Origin: Rikenellaceae bacterium
GTDB lineage: Bacteria > Bacteroidota > Bacteroidia > Bacteroidales > Rikenellaceae
Assembly (NCBI GenBank): GCA_015060015.1
Contig: SUZG01000003.1
Coordinates: 118,315-182,314 of the forward strand
Direction of reading: 5' to 3'
Length of the DNA stretch: 64,000 nt
Every line of letters starts with the position of its first letter. Positions within the stretch are counted from its first letter, which is position 1. Shown piece after piece: positions 22,441 to 31,418 of the stretch. The position numbers and the translations under genes were made by a program. The notes beneath the pieces were generated by a model. The model saw only the letters and a program-made list of their open reading frames with translations. It did not search any database and was not told the DNA's origin.

Positions 22441-22611
22441 CTACTTATCGTTGCAATGGCAACGAATCTTCTCACTCTCCTGCTCTACATAGTCACGAAT
22501 CTTGTCGCGAAGTTCAGAACCTGACTGCGGAGTTGTGAGCATAGCTGTAATAGAACCGACCAAAACGCCTCCGATGAATGATACGAGGCTGCAAATACCA
22601 GTGTTTTTCAT
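22441..22611 (-). CDS. YtxH domain small membrane protein
   Basis: A 56-aa protein: one hydrophobic segment with the glycine-spaced pattern FIGGVLVGSITAMLTTPQSG, then SELRDKIRDYVEQESEKIR as an amphipathic helix. This is the YtxH (general-stress associated) signature. The frame is open to 22650, but the start at 22611 (MKNTGICSLVSF) gives the usual family N-terminus. Likely cotranscribed with the downstream two-helix protein, perhaps as an envelope stress pair. Confidence 0.7.
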   Translation of the reverse strand: MKNTGICSLVSFIGGVLVGSITAMLTTPQSGSELRDKIRDYVEQESEKIRCHCNDK

Positions 22612-22667
22612 AATAACTAATTTTATTGAATTCATCGGTGAGTGTTGCAAAATACGAGCCAGATGGG

Positions 22668-22675
22668 TAACTTTG
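22668..22675 (+). promoter_or_regulatory. Promoter -7 box for the SLOG gene, almost leaderless
   Basis: TAACTTTG ends 7 bp before the ATG at 22683. Since transcription in Bacteroidetes starts about 5-9 bp after the box, the mRNA would have little or no leader. Confidence 0.55.
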
Positions 22676-22682
22676 CCTTGTG

Positions 22683-23174
22683 ATGAGTGAGAAAAAAGAT
22701 ATAACGGTTGCCTTTACCGGCCATCGCACCTACTGCGGTGAGGCCGAAAAGCCTCTGCAAGAGTTGTTACAGAAGCTCTACGAGCAGGGATTTCGTCGTT
22801 TTCTGACGGGTATGGCGTGGGGATTTGACCTCGCAGCCGGCGAGGCCGTTATGCGTTTGAAAGAGCAGCACGACGACATTGAACTTGTCGCAGCAGTGCC
22901 ATTTGCCGATTTCCACAAGCGATTTAATGACGTTGATTTAGAACGATACAACGCCATCACAGAGTCCGCCGACGAGGTTGTCATCCTGAGTGAGGAGTAC
23001 AGCAAAGCCGCCTATCGCCGCCGTAACGATTTTTTAGTGGATAACTCATCTTTTGTTGTGGCGTGGTGGAACCATCAGCCGAAAGGAGGTACGGCATACA
23101 CCATCAAACGAGCCATCAAGCAGCGACTTGGCATAGTCAATCTCTGCCCTACGCCTGACGCCGAGCTATTTTAG
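22683..23174 (+). CDS. SLOG/DUF1273 family nucleotide-binding protein
   Basis: A 163-aa Rossmann-like protein of the SLOG superfamily (YpsA/DUF1273 group), thought to bind nucleotide-derived ligands. Motifs: VAFTGHRTYCG at the first strand, FLTGMAWGFDLAAGEAV (the family GG/GMAxGxD element), and VAWWNHQPKGGTAYTIKRA near the C-terminus (NGxxGGTxxT type). The frame can open with a GTG at 22680, but the ATG at 22683 is preferred. It lies divergent from the YtxH pair. SLOG proteins can act as sensors, but no effector partner is seen here. Confidence 0.75.
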   Translation: MSEKKDITVAFTGHRTYCGEAEKPLQELLQKLYEQGFRRFLTGMAWGFDLAAGEAVMRLKEQHDDIELVAAVPFADFHKRFNDVDLERYNAITESADEVVILSEEYSKAAYRRRNDFLVDNSSFVVAWWNHQPKGGTAYTIKRAIKQRLGIVNLCPTPDAELF

Positions 23175-23193
23175 GCACATCTGTTTGCGGGCA

Positions 23194-23226
23194 AGAAAAA
23201 AGGGCTGTTCCCGAAAGAACAACCCC
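23194..23226 (-). terminator. Terminator after rubrerythrin
   Basis: On the minus strand GGGTTGTTC pairs with GAACAGCCC around TTTCGG, followed by TTTTTT. Confidence 0.8.
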
Positions 23227-23247
23227 GCGTATAAACCAAAGACACTA

Positions 23248-23805
23248 TTACTTATCGCCGAAGTAACGCTTATACAAGCCCTGGAAACCGGCTCCATGAC
23301 GAGCCTCGTCCTTTGCCATCTCGTGAACTGTATCGTGAACAGCATCGAGATTCTGCTCCTTCGCCATGCGAGCCAGACGGAACTTATCCTCGCAAGCGCC
23401 CTCCTCGGCATTCATTCTCTTATAAAGATTGGTCTTGGTATCCCATACAACCTCACCAATGAGCTCTGCAAGCTTCGAAGCGTGCTCTGCCTCCTCCCAA
23501 GCGTAACGCTTGTAAGCCTCTGCAATCTCGGGATAGCCCTCGCGGTCTGCCTGACGGCTCATAGCCAAGTACATACCTACCTCGGTACACTCGCCCATAA
23601 AGTGCTCCTGCAAACCTGCCCAAAGCTCCTCGCTGGCACCACGACCATCACCCAACTGGTGAACTGTTGCAAACTGCAAGTCGCCAGACTTCTCCTCAAC
23701 CTCTACAAACTTCTCTGCACCTACCTTGCAAAGTGGACACTTCTCAGGAGCTGCATCACCCTCGTGGATATAACCACATACCGTACAACGAAATTTCTTT
23801 GCCAT
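23248..23805 (-). CDS. rbr: Reverse-type rubrerythrin (NADH peroxidase)
   Basis: A 185-aa peroxide-reducing protein. The rubredoxin-like iron centre is at the N-terminus ([20 protein letters not shown]), opposite to classical rubrerythrin, and the diiron four-helix domain follows, with its EXXH-type ligands in [21 protein letters not shown] and [10 protein letters not shown]. This order defines the clostridial-type reverse rubrerythrin. It detoxifies H2O2 in the cytoplasm of anaerobes. It is monocistronic with its own promoter and terminator. Confidence 0.9.
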   Translation of the reverse strand: MAKKFRCTVCGYIHEGDAAPEKCPLCKVGAEKFVEVEEKSGDLQFATVHQLGDGRGASEELWAGLQEHFMGECTEVGMYLAMSRQADREGYPEIAEAYKRYAWEEAEHASKLAELIGEVVWDTKTNLYKRMNAEEGACEDKFRLARMAKEQNLDAVHDTVHEMAKDEARHGAGFQGLYKRYFGDK

Positions 23806-23856
23806 AATCTTAAATCTTTTTATTGTTTATAAATCTTTTGTTTTATTTTTCTATTG

Positions 23857-23864
23857 CAAAGATA
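23857..23864 (-). promoter_or_regulatory. Promoter -7 box for rubrerythrin
   Basis: CAAAGATA on the plus strand reads TATCTTTG on the minus strand, 51 bp upstream of the ATG. Confidence 0.6.
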
Positions 23865-23935
23865 GCATACACACAAGCCCCTTTGCAACATTTTCCAATC
23901 ACAAAATTTTATATAACCATAAACACTGCTTATAA

Positions 23936-24874
23936 TTATTGAGAATCAGCGACAAGTTTCTCTATAAGTCCTACATTGGTACAATCTTTCGCTATAACAC
24001 GCTTCTCGGCATCGAGCAGATAGAGTGCCGGTATAGCCCTCAAATCGTAAAGATTATCACGCGTAATCACGCCGCCCTTATCGTAGGCATTAATCCACTG
24101 CGAGGGATAATCGCCCAAGCCATCACGCCACGCAGCCAAATCCTCGTCGGGATAGATTACAAGCACTTTCAATTTTCCGCGTGCCACCCTGTCGGTTACC
24201 ACAGGCGAAGAGAGCAGTTGCGTCTTTACATCGCCACACATTCCGCAGCCGGGGTTGCTTATAAATATAAGTATATGTTCCGCACCCAACTCATAAAGGC
24301 GAGAGGTACGACCATCGGCCGTCGTATAGGCAAAATCATTCGCTACCTGCCCCACTCTGTTCTGGCTTGCGATACTCAGGTCGTAGCGATAAGGAGCCTT
24401 CTCGTATTCATCCAGATAGTTACTCTGCAAGGCAGCCTCCAATACGGGGATATACTTCTCATCGTCACGAAAATCGGAATTCGGGTCATGCAGCACACCT
24501 TCGGCGATAAGCATAAAGTAGTCAAACATAGGTTTTGATTGAGAGGCCTTCTGCATCAGCTCCGACATATAGCTATCGGCACTATCGGCCGGCACGAGCA
24601 TCGTGTAGCGGGCAAAGAAGCGGGCAAACTCGCCTTTGTCGATTTGTTGGAGTTGCAGGGTGTCGCCAAAATCGAACTCCCGCCACCAATTATCACGCAG
24701 ATAGGCAACGGCAGCCTCGTCTTGCAGTGCAGGAGGTGCTTGCGGTGCACGAAGGGCATATCTCGCCGCGTCAGCACCACCCACCGAAGAGTGGTCACCT
24801 CGTTTGCGGGCATTACCGCACGAAATGATTGTCGTCATCACGACCAGCAACAATATGTTACGCAACCATTGCAT
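23936..24874 (-). CDS. DUF5106-thioredoxin lipoprotein
   Basis: A 312-aa exported lipoprotein (signal peptide ending IISCG, lipid Cys at about residue 20). The first 170 residues match the helical DUF5106 domain common in Bacteroidetes (YLRDNWWREFDFGD, ISEL/SYMSELMQKA-type helices); the last 130 form a thioredoxin fold with the redox motif CGMC in SNPGCGMCGDVK and the cis-Pro strand RAIPALYLLD. It is expected to reduce or shuffle disulfides on the periplasmic side of a membrane; partners are unknown. It stands alone between rubrerythrin and the acyl-CoA dehydrogenase operon. Confidence 0.78.
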   Translation of the reverse strand: MQWLRNILLLVVMTTIISCGNARKRGDHSSVGGADAARYALRAPQAPPALQDEAAVAYLRDNWWREFDFGDTLQLQQIDKGEFARFFARYTMLVPADSADSYMSELMQKASQSKPMFDYFMLIAEGVLHDPNSDFRDDEKYIPVLEAALQSNYLDEYEKAPYRYDLSIASQNRVGQVANDFAYTTADGRTSRLYELGAEHILIFISNPGCGMCGDVKTQLLSSPVVTDRVARGKLKVLVIYPDEDLAAWRDGLGDYPSQWINAYDKGGVITRDNLYDLRAIPALYLLDAEKRVIAKDCTNVGLIEKLVADSQ

Positions 24875-24923
24875 CTAAATCGATATACACTCCAACAAAT
24901 TTAACAATTATTTCACCAAGCAC

Positions 24924-24956
24924 AAAAAAGAGCAAAGAAAAAAATCTTTGCTCTTT
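24924..24956 (-). terminator. Terminator of the etf/acyl-CoA dehydrogenase operon
   Basis: AAAGAGCAAAGA (24927-24938) pairs with TCTTTGCTCTTT (24945-24956); on the minus strand a T-run follows. The stem is the same as at 6111 and nearly the same as at 31327. Confidence 0.8.
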
Positions 24957-24978
24957 AATCTTTAATCTCTGCTCTCGG

Positions 24979-26703
24979 CTAATATTGCTGTTCAACCTCC
25001 GAGATAAGTGCCACATCGTCGGCCGTAGAGCCTGCGATATAACACTCGGCCGAAGCAACATAACTCTCGGCGAGTTTTGCGAAGAGTCGTGCATCAGAGC
25101 CATACTCGGCCAAATCCTTCGCCTGACGAGCCAGCAGATAGGTGATGATGATGTGTCCCACACTCTCCACCAAGCGACGAGAGTGGAAATCCTTGAACTG
25201 CGGGCACTCCTTATTTATCTCCTCAACCCTCGCAACCATAGCCTCAACCCTCTGACGAAGAGCCTTCATTCTCTCCACAACAGGCTGCATAGCCTCGGCA
25301 TACTCCTCCTGCTCGTAGCGTGCAATCTGCTCCATAAAAGTACCCTTCGTAACGCCATTGATAGCCGCCACAACCTGCAACTGCGAAGTACCCTCATAGA
25401 TATTCATAATACGGGCATCGCGATACAATCTCTCGCAGGGGTAATCCTTCATAAAGCCCGAGCCACCGTGAATCTGAATGGCATCATAGGCCAGCGAATT
25501 GGCATACTCCGACGAGAAGAGCTTAACCAAAGGAGTAAAAGCGTCGGCCAGACGGTTATAGAACTTCATCTCCTGACGTTCCTCGCCCTCCAATGACCTC
25601 TCGTGCGAGATATGGGTATATTGCTTGTAAATCTCCACAAAACGGCTTGTCTCATAGAGCAGGGCACGAGCACCGTGCAACTTGGCACGCATATTTGACA
25701 GCATCTCCTTAATAGCCGGAAACTGGATGATATCCTTACCGAACTGCTGACGCGAATGAGCATAGGCCAACGCCTCACGATATGCCGCCTCGCAGAGTCC
25801 CACCGACTGTGCACCAATACCCAAACGGGCAGCGTTCATCAACGACATAACATACTTGATAAGGCCCATCTTCCTATCGCCCACCAGAGAGGCAGGGGCA
25901 TCGGTAAAGACCAACTCACAAGTAGGCGAGCCCTTGATACCCAACTTATTCTCAATGCGGCGTACCTTCATACCGCCATTACGCTTGTCATAAACGAGCA
26001 TCGACAGACCGCGTGCATCGGTTGTACCCTCCTCTGTTCGGGCCAGCACCAACGACACATCGCCATCGCCATTGGTGATGAAACGCTTCACACCATTGAG
26101 CAACCAAGTTTGACGTTCCTCCGACCAAGTGGCCTTCAATTGCACAGCACCTAAATCCGAGCCGGCATCGGGCTCGGTGAGGTCCATAGCACAGGTAGCA
26201 CCCTGACACACCCAAGTCAGATACTTCATCTTCTGCTCCTCCGAAGCAAACTCATTCAGTGTCTCGGCACAATCCTGCAAGCCCCAGATATTCTCGAAGC
26301 TTGCATCGGCACGAGCAACCATCTCGTTAGCCATAACGAAGCAGATAAGCGGGAAGTTCAAGCCGCCAAATCGGCGAGGCAGAGTCAGGCCATCCAGACC
26401 GGCAGCATTCACCGCCTTCATATTCTCAACCGTACCCGAAGCGTACTCCACCCTATCATTCACTACTCGAGGGCCCTCCTTATCGACACCCTCGGCATTG
26501 GGTGCAATCACATCACCACACACACCGCCCGTAATCTCCATCACACGGCGGTAGTTATCCATAGCATCCTCAAAGTTGTGAGGCGCATTGTCGTAGAGTT
26601 CCTTGTCCGAGAAACCCCTCTCTTTCAGCTCCACTATCTTCTGCATCATAGGATGCTCAAGGTGGTACTGCAAATCCTTATTATCTAAAAAGAAATTAGC
26701 CAT
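24979..26703 (-). CDS. Acyl-CoA dehydrogenase with C-terminal extension
   Basis: A 574-aa FAD enzyme that oxidises an acyl-CoA to the enoyl-CoA and passes electrons to ETF. Landmarks: TEPDAGSDLGAVQLKA (FAD/substrate region), ARTEEGTTDARGLSMLVY, AHSRQQFGKDI, and IYEGTSQLQ near the catalytic-base region. The extra C-terminal 130 residues (from KGTFMEQIARYEQEEY) are typical of the longer acyl-CoA dehydrogenase subfamily often paired with its own ETF. The start lies 1 bp from the etfA stop, so the three genes form one operon. Chain-length specificity cannot be read; fermentation of short-chain or branched acyl-CoA is a reasonable inference. Confidence 0.9.
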   Translation of the reverse strand: MANFFLDNKDLQYHLEHPMMQKIVELKERGFSDKELYDNAPHNFEDAMDNYRRVMEITGGVCGDVIAPNAEGVDKEGPRVVNDRVEYASGTVENMKAVNAAGLDGLTLPRRFGGLNFPLICFVMANEMVARADASFENIWGLQDCAETLNEFASEEQKMKYLTWVCQGATCAMDLTEPDAGSDLGAVQLKATWSEERQTWLLNGVKRFITNGDGDVSLVLARTEEGTTDARGLSMLVYDKRNGGMKVRRIENKLGIKGSPTCELVFTDAPASLVGDRKMGLIKYVMSLMNAARLGIGAQSVGLCEAAYREALAYAHSRQQFGKDIIQFPAIKEMLSNMRAKLHGARALLYETSRFVEIYKQYTHISHERSLEGEERQEMKFYNRLADAFTPLVKLFSSEYANSLAYDAIQIHGGSGFMKDYPCERLYRDARIMNIYEGTSQLQVVAAINGVTKGTFMEQIARYEQEEYAEAMQPVVERMKALRQRVEAMVARVEEINKECPQFKDFHSRRLVESVGHIIITYLLARQAKDLAEYGSDARLFAKLAESYVASAECYIAGSTADDVALISEVEQQY

Positions 26704-26704
26704 C

Positions 26705-27724
26705 TTACTTTGAGTTTTGCTTGTAATACTTAATCATCTTGGGGATTACCTCCTCGACCTTGCCCGTAATGGCATAGTCGGCAATCTTGTTGATAGGTGC
26801 GTTGGCATCGGTATTGATAGAGATTATCATAGCCGACTCTTCCATACCTGCCGTATGCTGAATCTGTCCCGAAATACCGCAAGCGATATAGAGTTTCGGG
26901 CGGACAGTAACTCCGGTCTGACCAATCTGGCGTTCATGCTCACAGAAACCTGCATCCACAGCAGCTCGCGAAGCACCCACCTCGCCACCAAGCACCTCGG
27001 CAAGGTCGTAGCAGAGCTTAAAGCCCTCCTTTGAGCCCATACCATAGCCTCCGGCAACGATGATATTGGCACCCTTAATGTCAATCTTGCGGCTCTCAAT
27101 CTGACGGTCGATAATCGTAACGGCCAAATCCTCCGGCTTCAGATACTCCTTCCACGCGATAGGTTTAACCTCTGCCGCCTTTGGCTCGGCAACAGGCTCC
27201 TTACGCATCACACCCTCACGCACCGTAGCCATCTGCGGACGGCAGTCGGGATTGACAATCGTAGCGATGATATTTCCGCCAAAAGCAGGACGAATCTGAT
27301 ACAACAGGTTCTCGTACTCCTTACCCGTCTTGGCGTCTTTATGAGGGCCTATCTCCAACTGCGTACAGTCGGCCGTAAGGCCACTATGCAGAGCCGACGA
27401 TACTCGCGGAGCAAAATCGCGTCCGACAGGCGTTGCACCAAACAGAACAATCTGCGGCTGCTCGGCCTTAATCAAACCGCACAAAACCGAGGTATGTGGC
27501 AGCGTGCGGAATGGAGCAAACACCTCATCATCGGCACACCACACTGTATCGGCACCATACTCTGCCAAAATCTTCTCTACGCCTGAAACATTGTGGCCCA
27601 GAAGAACGGCTTCCAGCCTCACGCCCAACTTATTAGCCAACTCACGACCTTTGGTCAAGAGTTCCAAACTCACATCGGCAACTACGCCCTCTTCGAGTTC
27701 AATATATACAAATATGTTATTCAT
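26705..27724 (-). CDS. etfA: Electron transfer flavoprotein alpha subunit
   Basis: A 339-aa FAD-binding subunit. The N-terminal half is the Rossmann-like ETF domain; the C-terminal FAD domain carries GGYGMGSKEGFKLCYDLAE, GASRAAVDAGF and RQIGQTGVTVRPKLYIACG followed by GISGQIQH, the ETF-alpha signature. It lies between etfB (12-bp gap) and the acyl-CoA dehydrogenase. Whether this ETF is electron-bifurcating cannot be judged by eye. Confidence 0.95.
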   Translation of the reverse strand: MNNIFVYIELEEGVVADVSLELLTKGRELANKLGVRLEAVLLGHNVSGVEKILAEYGADTVWCADDEVFAPFRTLPHTSVLCGLIKAEQPQIVLFGATPVGRDFAPRVSSALHSGLTADCTQLEIGPHKDAKTGKEYENLLYQIRPAFGGNIIATIVNPDCRPQMATVREGVMRKEPVAEPKAAEVKPIAWKEYLKPEDLAVTIIDRQIESRKIDIKGANIIVAGGYGMGSKEGFKLCYDLAEVLGGEVGASRAAVDAGFCEHERQIGQTGVTVRPKLYIACGISGQIQHTAGMEESAMIISINTDANAPINKIADYAITGKVEEVIPKMIKYYKQNSK

Positions 27725-27736
27725 ATCTCCTCTTTT

Positions 27737-28615
27737 TTATCCAAGCGTATGCCCCGCTATAAGTTCAACCATAAGTTCATTTATATCCTCATCCGAAGAT
27801 GTCAGACGTTTCGCCTCCTTGGCCTGGAATACCACATTCTCAATCTTCTTGACCTTCGTAGGCGAGCCATTCAGACCCAGCTGCTCCTCATCGCACACGA
27901 TATCGGCAGCCGTAAGCTCGACAATCTTCAAATAGTCACGTTGCTCGAAGAGCTCTGCCGAGAGAGTACCCTCCTTCGCCGCCTTCTCCGATGGAATCAT
28001 CGCGTGTTTGTACTTCATCACAAGGCGTGCATTCTGCGGACGCACCGCCGCAGCCGAAGCATTGACGGTAATGACTACGGGCATAGGCGACTCGACCGTC
28101 TCCACGCCTCGTTCCAGACGACGACGCACGACGATAGTATCACTCTTGACCTCAACAACCTCTTCGGCATAGGTAATCTGTGGCAGGCCCAGCTTCTCGG
28201 CAACCTGCGGACCTACCTGTGCCGTATCGCCGTCGATAGCCTGACGACCCGCGACAATAATATCGGCACCTATCTCTCTCAATGCACACGACAGTGCATA
28301 AGAGGTGGCAAGTGTATCCGAACCGGCAAACTTGCGATCGGTCAGGAGGTAGCCTCCGTCGGCACCACGAAACATAGCATCGCGAATAATATCAGCGGCA
28401 CGCTGGGGACCCATAGTGAGAATATGTACCGTAGAGCCCTCCGCATTATCTTTCAGACGCAGAGCCAACTCCAAGGCATTCAAATCTTCGGGATTGAATA
28501 TAGCAGGTAACGCAGCACGATTTACCGTACCTTCGGGCGTCATTGCATCCTTACCCACATTACGGGTGTCGGGCACCTGCTTGGCCAATACAACGATTCT
28601 TAATTTCTTATTCAT
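27737..28615 (-). CDS. etfB: Electron transfer flavoprotein beta subunit
   Basis: A 292-aa subunit with the N-terminal VLAKQVPDT start and the ETF-beta segments EDLNALELALRLKD, IVAGRQAIDGDTAQVGP (the AMP/flavin-binding signature region) and a C-terminal PTKVKKIE motif that contacts the alpha subunit. First gene of the etfB-etfA-dehydrogenase operon. No canonical TAnnTTTG box was found in the 190 bp upstream, only AT-rich sequence shared with purA's 3' end. Confidence 0.95.
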   Translation of the reverse strand: MNKKLRIVVLAKQVPDTRNVGKDAMTPEGTVNRAALPAIFNPEDLNALELALRLKDNAEGSTVHILTMGPQRAADIIRDAMFRGADGGYLLTDRKFAGSDTLATSYALSCALREIGADIIVAGRQAIDGDTAQVGPQVAEKLGLPQITYAEEVVEVKSDTIVVRRRLERGVETVESPMPVVITVNASAAAVRPQNARLVMKYKHAMIPSEKAAKEGTLSAELFEQRDYLKIVELTAADIVCDEEQLGLNGSPTKVKKIENVVFQAKEAKRLTSSDEDINELMVELIAGHTLG

Positions 28616-28806
28616 CTCAAATTTGATTTACAATTCAGCGACGTGTCGCGACTACAAGCCACCATAATTTATACGAAAGAGATGCAACTTTTAGCATATA
28701 ATGCAAGCGGAAAATATTCGAAAACACCTATTATCGCGACATAATGGATATTTTCGGATATTCTCACACTCGCAAACGCAACAAGTGCATCTCGTCATCT
28801 ATTTTT

Positions 28807-30075
28807 CTATCTAAGGATGGTCTCCTCGCGGTCAGGGCCAACAGAGATTATCTTCACAGGGACACCTGTCTGCTGCTCGATAAACTCAACATAAGCCTTG
28901 AACTCGGCGGGGAAATCCTCATAACGGCGTACCTTGCAGATATCGCACTTCCAGCCCTTGAACTCGGTATAAACCGGCTCCACATCATCATTGACCTCGT
29001 AAGGGAAGTGCTCTACCACCTCGCCGTTAATCTTGTATGCCGTAGCGACCTTCACTTTATCGAAGTCGTTCATAACATCCGACTTCATCATAATAAGGCC
29101 CGTCACGCCATCCACCATCACAGCATACTTCAACGCAACCAAATCCAGCCAGCCGCAACGGCGGGGACGGCCTGTAACTGCTCCGAACTCGTGGCCTATG
29201 CGACGCAACTCCTCGCCCACCTCGTCAAACAACTCTGTGGGGAATGGGCCACTGCCTACGCGTGTGCAGTACGCCTTGAAGATACCATACACATCGCCAA
29301 TCTTCGTGGGCGCGACACCCAAACCGGTGCAGACACCTGCACAAACGGTGTTAGACGATGTAACAAACGGATATGTTCCAAAATCGACATCAAGCATAGA
29401 GCCCTGTGCTCCCTCGGCAAGTATTGCGACATCTTGCTCGATGAATTTATTCACCTCGTGCTCGCTATCCACAAACTTGAAGTCACGAAGATACTCTATA
29501 CCCTTGAACCACTCTGCCTCGTACTCGGTGATATCATATTCGAAGCCCTCATACTGTGCAAGCATTGCGACGTGCTTTGCTTTGAGGCGGTTGTAGCGGT
29601 CGATGAAATCGGGAGCCAGCACATCGCCGAAACGCAAGCCGTTACGACCTGTCTTATCCATATAAGTCGGGCCGATACCCTTCAACGTAGAGCCAATCTT
29701 TGACTTGCCCTTTGCCGCCTCACTCGCAGCGTCGAGCATACGGTGTGTAGGCAGAATGACATGTGCCTTCTTCGAGATGAGCATCTTCTCCTTCACGGGT
29801 ATGCCCTGCTCCGAGATATTACGCAACTCCTCGGTAAGGCTTACGGGATCAACCACCACGCCGTTACCTATAATATTCATTGAACCCTCGCGGAAGATAC
29901 CCGAAGGCACTGTGCGAAGCACAAAACTCTTATCCCCGAAGTGCAGCGAGTGTCCCGCATTAGGACCGCCCTGAAAACGAGCAACAACTTTATAATTGGG
30001 TGTAAGGACATCTACTACTTTACCCTTACCTTCGTCACCCCACTGCAAACCGAGAACAACATCAATCTTCTTCAT
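28807..30075 (-). CDS. purA: Adenylosuccinate synthetase
   Basis: A 422-aa enzyme of purine synthesis that joins IMP and aspartate using GTP. The P-loop GLQWGDEGKGKVVD sits at residues 9-22, with FQGGPNAGHS next, the IMP-binding GSTLKGIGPTY and the base-recognition region TGRPRRCGWLDLVALKYA. Length is standard. Monocistronic, with its own promoter. Confidence 0.97.
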   Translation of the reverse strand: MKKIDVVLGLQWGDEGKGKVVDVLTPNYKVVARFQGGPNAGHSLHFGDKSFVLRTVPSGIFREGSMNIIGNGVVVDPVSLTEELRNISEQGIPVKEKMLISKKAHVILPTHRMLDAASEAAKGKSKIGSTLKGIGPTYMDKTGRNGLRFGDVLAPDFIDRYNRLKAKHVAMLAQYEGFEYDITEYEAEWFKGIEYLRDFKFVDSEHEVNKFIEQDVAILAEGAQGSMLDVDFGTYPFVTSSNTVCAGVCTGLGVAPTKIGDVYGIFKAYCTRVGSGPFPTELFDEVGEELRRIGHEFGAVTGRPRRCGWLDLVALKYAVMVDGVTGLIMMKSDVMNDFDKVKVATAYKINGEVVEHFPYEVNDDVEPVYTEFKGWKCDICKVRRYEDFPAEFKAYVEFIEQQTGVPVKIISVGPDREETILR

Positions 30076-30119
30076 TGTTATATTTCAAAAATTAACGCAA
30101 AAGACATTTTTTGCACTCA

Positions 30120-30127
30120 AAGGTACA
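30120..30127 (-). promoter_or_regulatory. Promoter -7 box for purA
   Basis: CAAAGGTA on the plus strand reads TACCTTTG on the minus strand, 44 bp upstream of the ATG. Confidence 0.6.
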
Positions 30128-30239
30128 TCTTTTTTTTCAACCGCTATCGGCTTGTTGGTAAAATTTATCAACAGGTTATCAAACTCTCAAAAATGTGGCG
30201 AAATGACCCGTGTCAGGTATGAAAATATCATATTTTCGC

Positions 30240-30247
30240 TATATTTG
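30240..30247 (+). promoter_or_regulatory. Promoter -7 box for asnA
   Basis: TATATTTG matches TAnnTTTG, 31 bp before the chosen ATG at 30279; it lies inside the longer open frame, which supports the shorter start. Confidence 0.6.
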
Positions 30248-30278
30248 CCGTTGGTTAATGAGAAACCCACTGAAAACT

Positions 30279-31319
30279 ATGAGCAAACTTTTAATTCCAC
30301 CCGCATACAAGGCAGCACTCAGCCTTCAACAGACCGAGATAGCGATTAAGGATATCAAGGACTTTTTCCTCTCGCATCTATCTACCGAACTGCGTCTGCG
30401 TAGAGTCACAGCACCGCTTTTCGTTTTGAAGGGTCTGGGCATGAACGACGATTTGAGTGGCGTGGAACGCCCCGTAACATTCCCCATAAAGGATATGGGC
30501 GACGCTTCGGCCGAGGTAGTTCACTCACTGGCGAAGTGGAAGCGTGTGACCCTTGCCGACTACTCCGTCAGCAAAGGCTACGGCATCATTACCGATATGA
30601 ATGCCATCCGTGCCGACGAGGAGCTGGACAATCTTCACTCACTATATGTGGACCAGTGGGATTGGGAACGTGTAATGAGTACAGAGTGCCGCACAGTGGA
30701 GTTTCTGAAGGATATAGTAAAACGCATCTACGGAGCAATTCTGCGTACCGAGTTCCATATCTGCGAGACCTATCCGCAGATTAAACCCTTCCTGCCCGAG
30801 AACATCACCTTTATCCACGCCGAGGAGTTGTTGCAACGCTATCCCACACTCTCGGCCAAAGAACGCGAGGATGCCATCTGCAAGGAGTATGGGGCGGTCT
30901 TTATCATCGGCATAGGGTGCTGTTTGAGCAATGGTGAGAAGCACGACAACCGTGCCCCCGACTACGACGACTACTCGACCGTATCGCCCTCGACAGGACT
31001 GGCAGGCCTGAATGGCGACCTTCTGATATGGTATCCCATTCTGGGCTGTTCGATTGAACTCTCGTCGATGGGTATTCGTGTCGATAAGGAGGCTTTGGAA
31101 CGCCAGCTCGCAGAGAGTGGCAAGGAGGATAGGAGAGAACTATATTTCCACCGCCGACTGCTGGAAGGCTCACTGCCTCAATCTATTGGCGGCGGTATAG
31201 GGCAGAGCCGTCTGTGTATGATTCTGCTGCATAAGGCCCATGTTGGCGAGACACAATCAAGCATCTGGCCCGACAATATGCGGGAGGAGTGTCGCAGGGC
31301 CGGTATGACGCTGATATAA
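30279..31319 (+). CDS. asnA: Aspartate-ammonia ligase
   Basis: A 346-aa ammonia-dependent asparagine synthetase of the class II aaRS-like fold. Recognisable stretches: ERPVTFPIKDMGDASAEVVH, WKRVTLADY, VDQWDWE, LPENITFIHAEEL, and the C-terminal SIGGGIGQSRLCM-LLHKAHVGE region. The frame opens at 30210, but the start at 30279 (MSKLLIPPAYKAAL) matches the E. coli AsnA length and the promoter position. Monocistronic, with a terminator. Confidence 0.95.
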   Translation: MSKLLIPPAYKAALSLQQTEIAIKDIKDFFLSHLSTELRLRRVTAPLFVLKGLGMNDDLSGVERPVTFPIKDMGDASAEVVHSLAKWKRVTLADYSVSKGYGIITDMNAIRADEELDNLHSLYVDQWDWERVMSTECRTVEFLKDIVKRIYGAILRTEFHICETYPQIKPFLPENITFIHAEELLQRYPTLSAKEREDAICKEYGAVFIIGIGCCLSNGEKHDNRAPDYDDYSTVSPSTGLAGLNGDLLIWYPILGCSIELSSMGIRVDKEALERQLAESGKEDRRELYFHRRLLEGSLPQSIGGGIGQSRLCMILLHKAHVGETQSSIWPDNMREECRRAGMTLI

Positions 31320-31324
31320 AGAGA

Positions 31325-31363
31325 AAAGAGCAAAGATGAAAATTCTTTGCTCTCTCTTTTTTT
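31325..31363 (+). terminator. Terminator after asnA
   Basis: AGAGCAAAGA pairs with TCTTTGCTCT, followed by a run of Ts. Confidence 0.85.
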
Positions 31364-31369
31364 CCTATC

Positions 31370-31405
31370 CGAAACAAAAAAAGCGGTCGGGAAATCCCAA
31401 CCGCC
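31370..31405 (-). terminator. Terminator after the small lipoprotein gene, copy 1
   Basis: On the minus strand GCGGTTGGG pairs with CCCGACCGC around ATTT, then TTTTTTTG. A near-identical copy, including the adjoining A-run and GAAAC, lies at 31949-31985 on the other side of the lipoprotein gene. Confidence 0.85.
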
Positions 31406-31418
31406 ATATTGAGTTTGA

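Noticed and set aside
24829..25596. 255-aa plus-strand ORF opposite the acyl-CoA dehydrogenase
   Set aside because: Antisense shadow; it also runs through the terminator hairpin.
27593..28510. 305-aa plus-strand ORF opposite etfA/etfB
   Set aside because: Antisense shadow across two well-supported genes.
28744..29703. 319-aa plus-strand ORF opposite purA
   Set aside because: Antisense shadow of purA.
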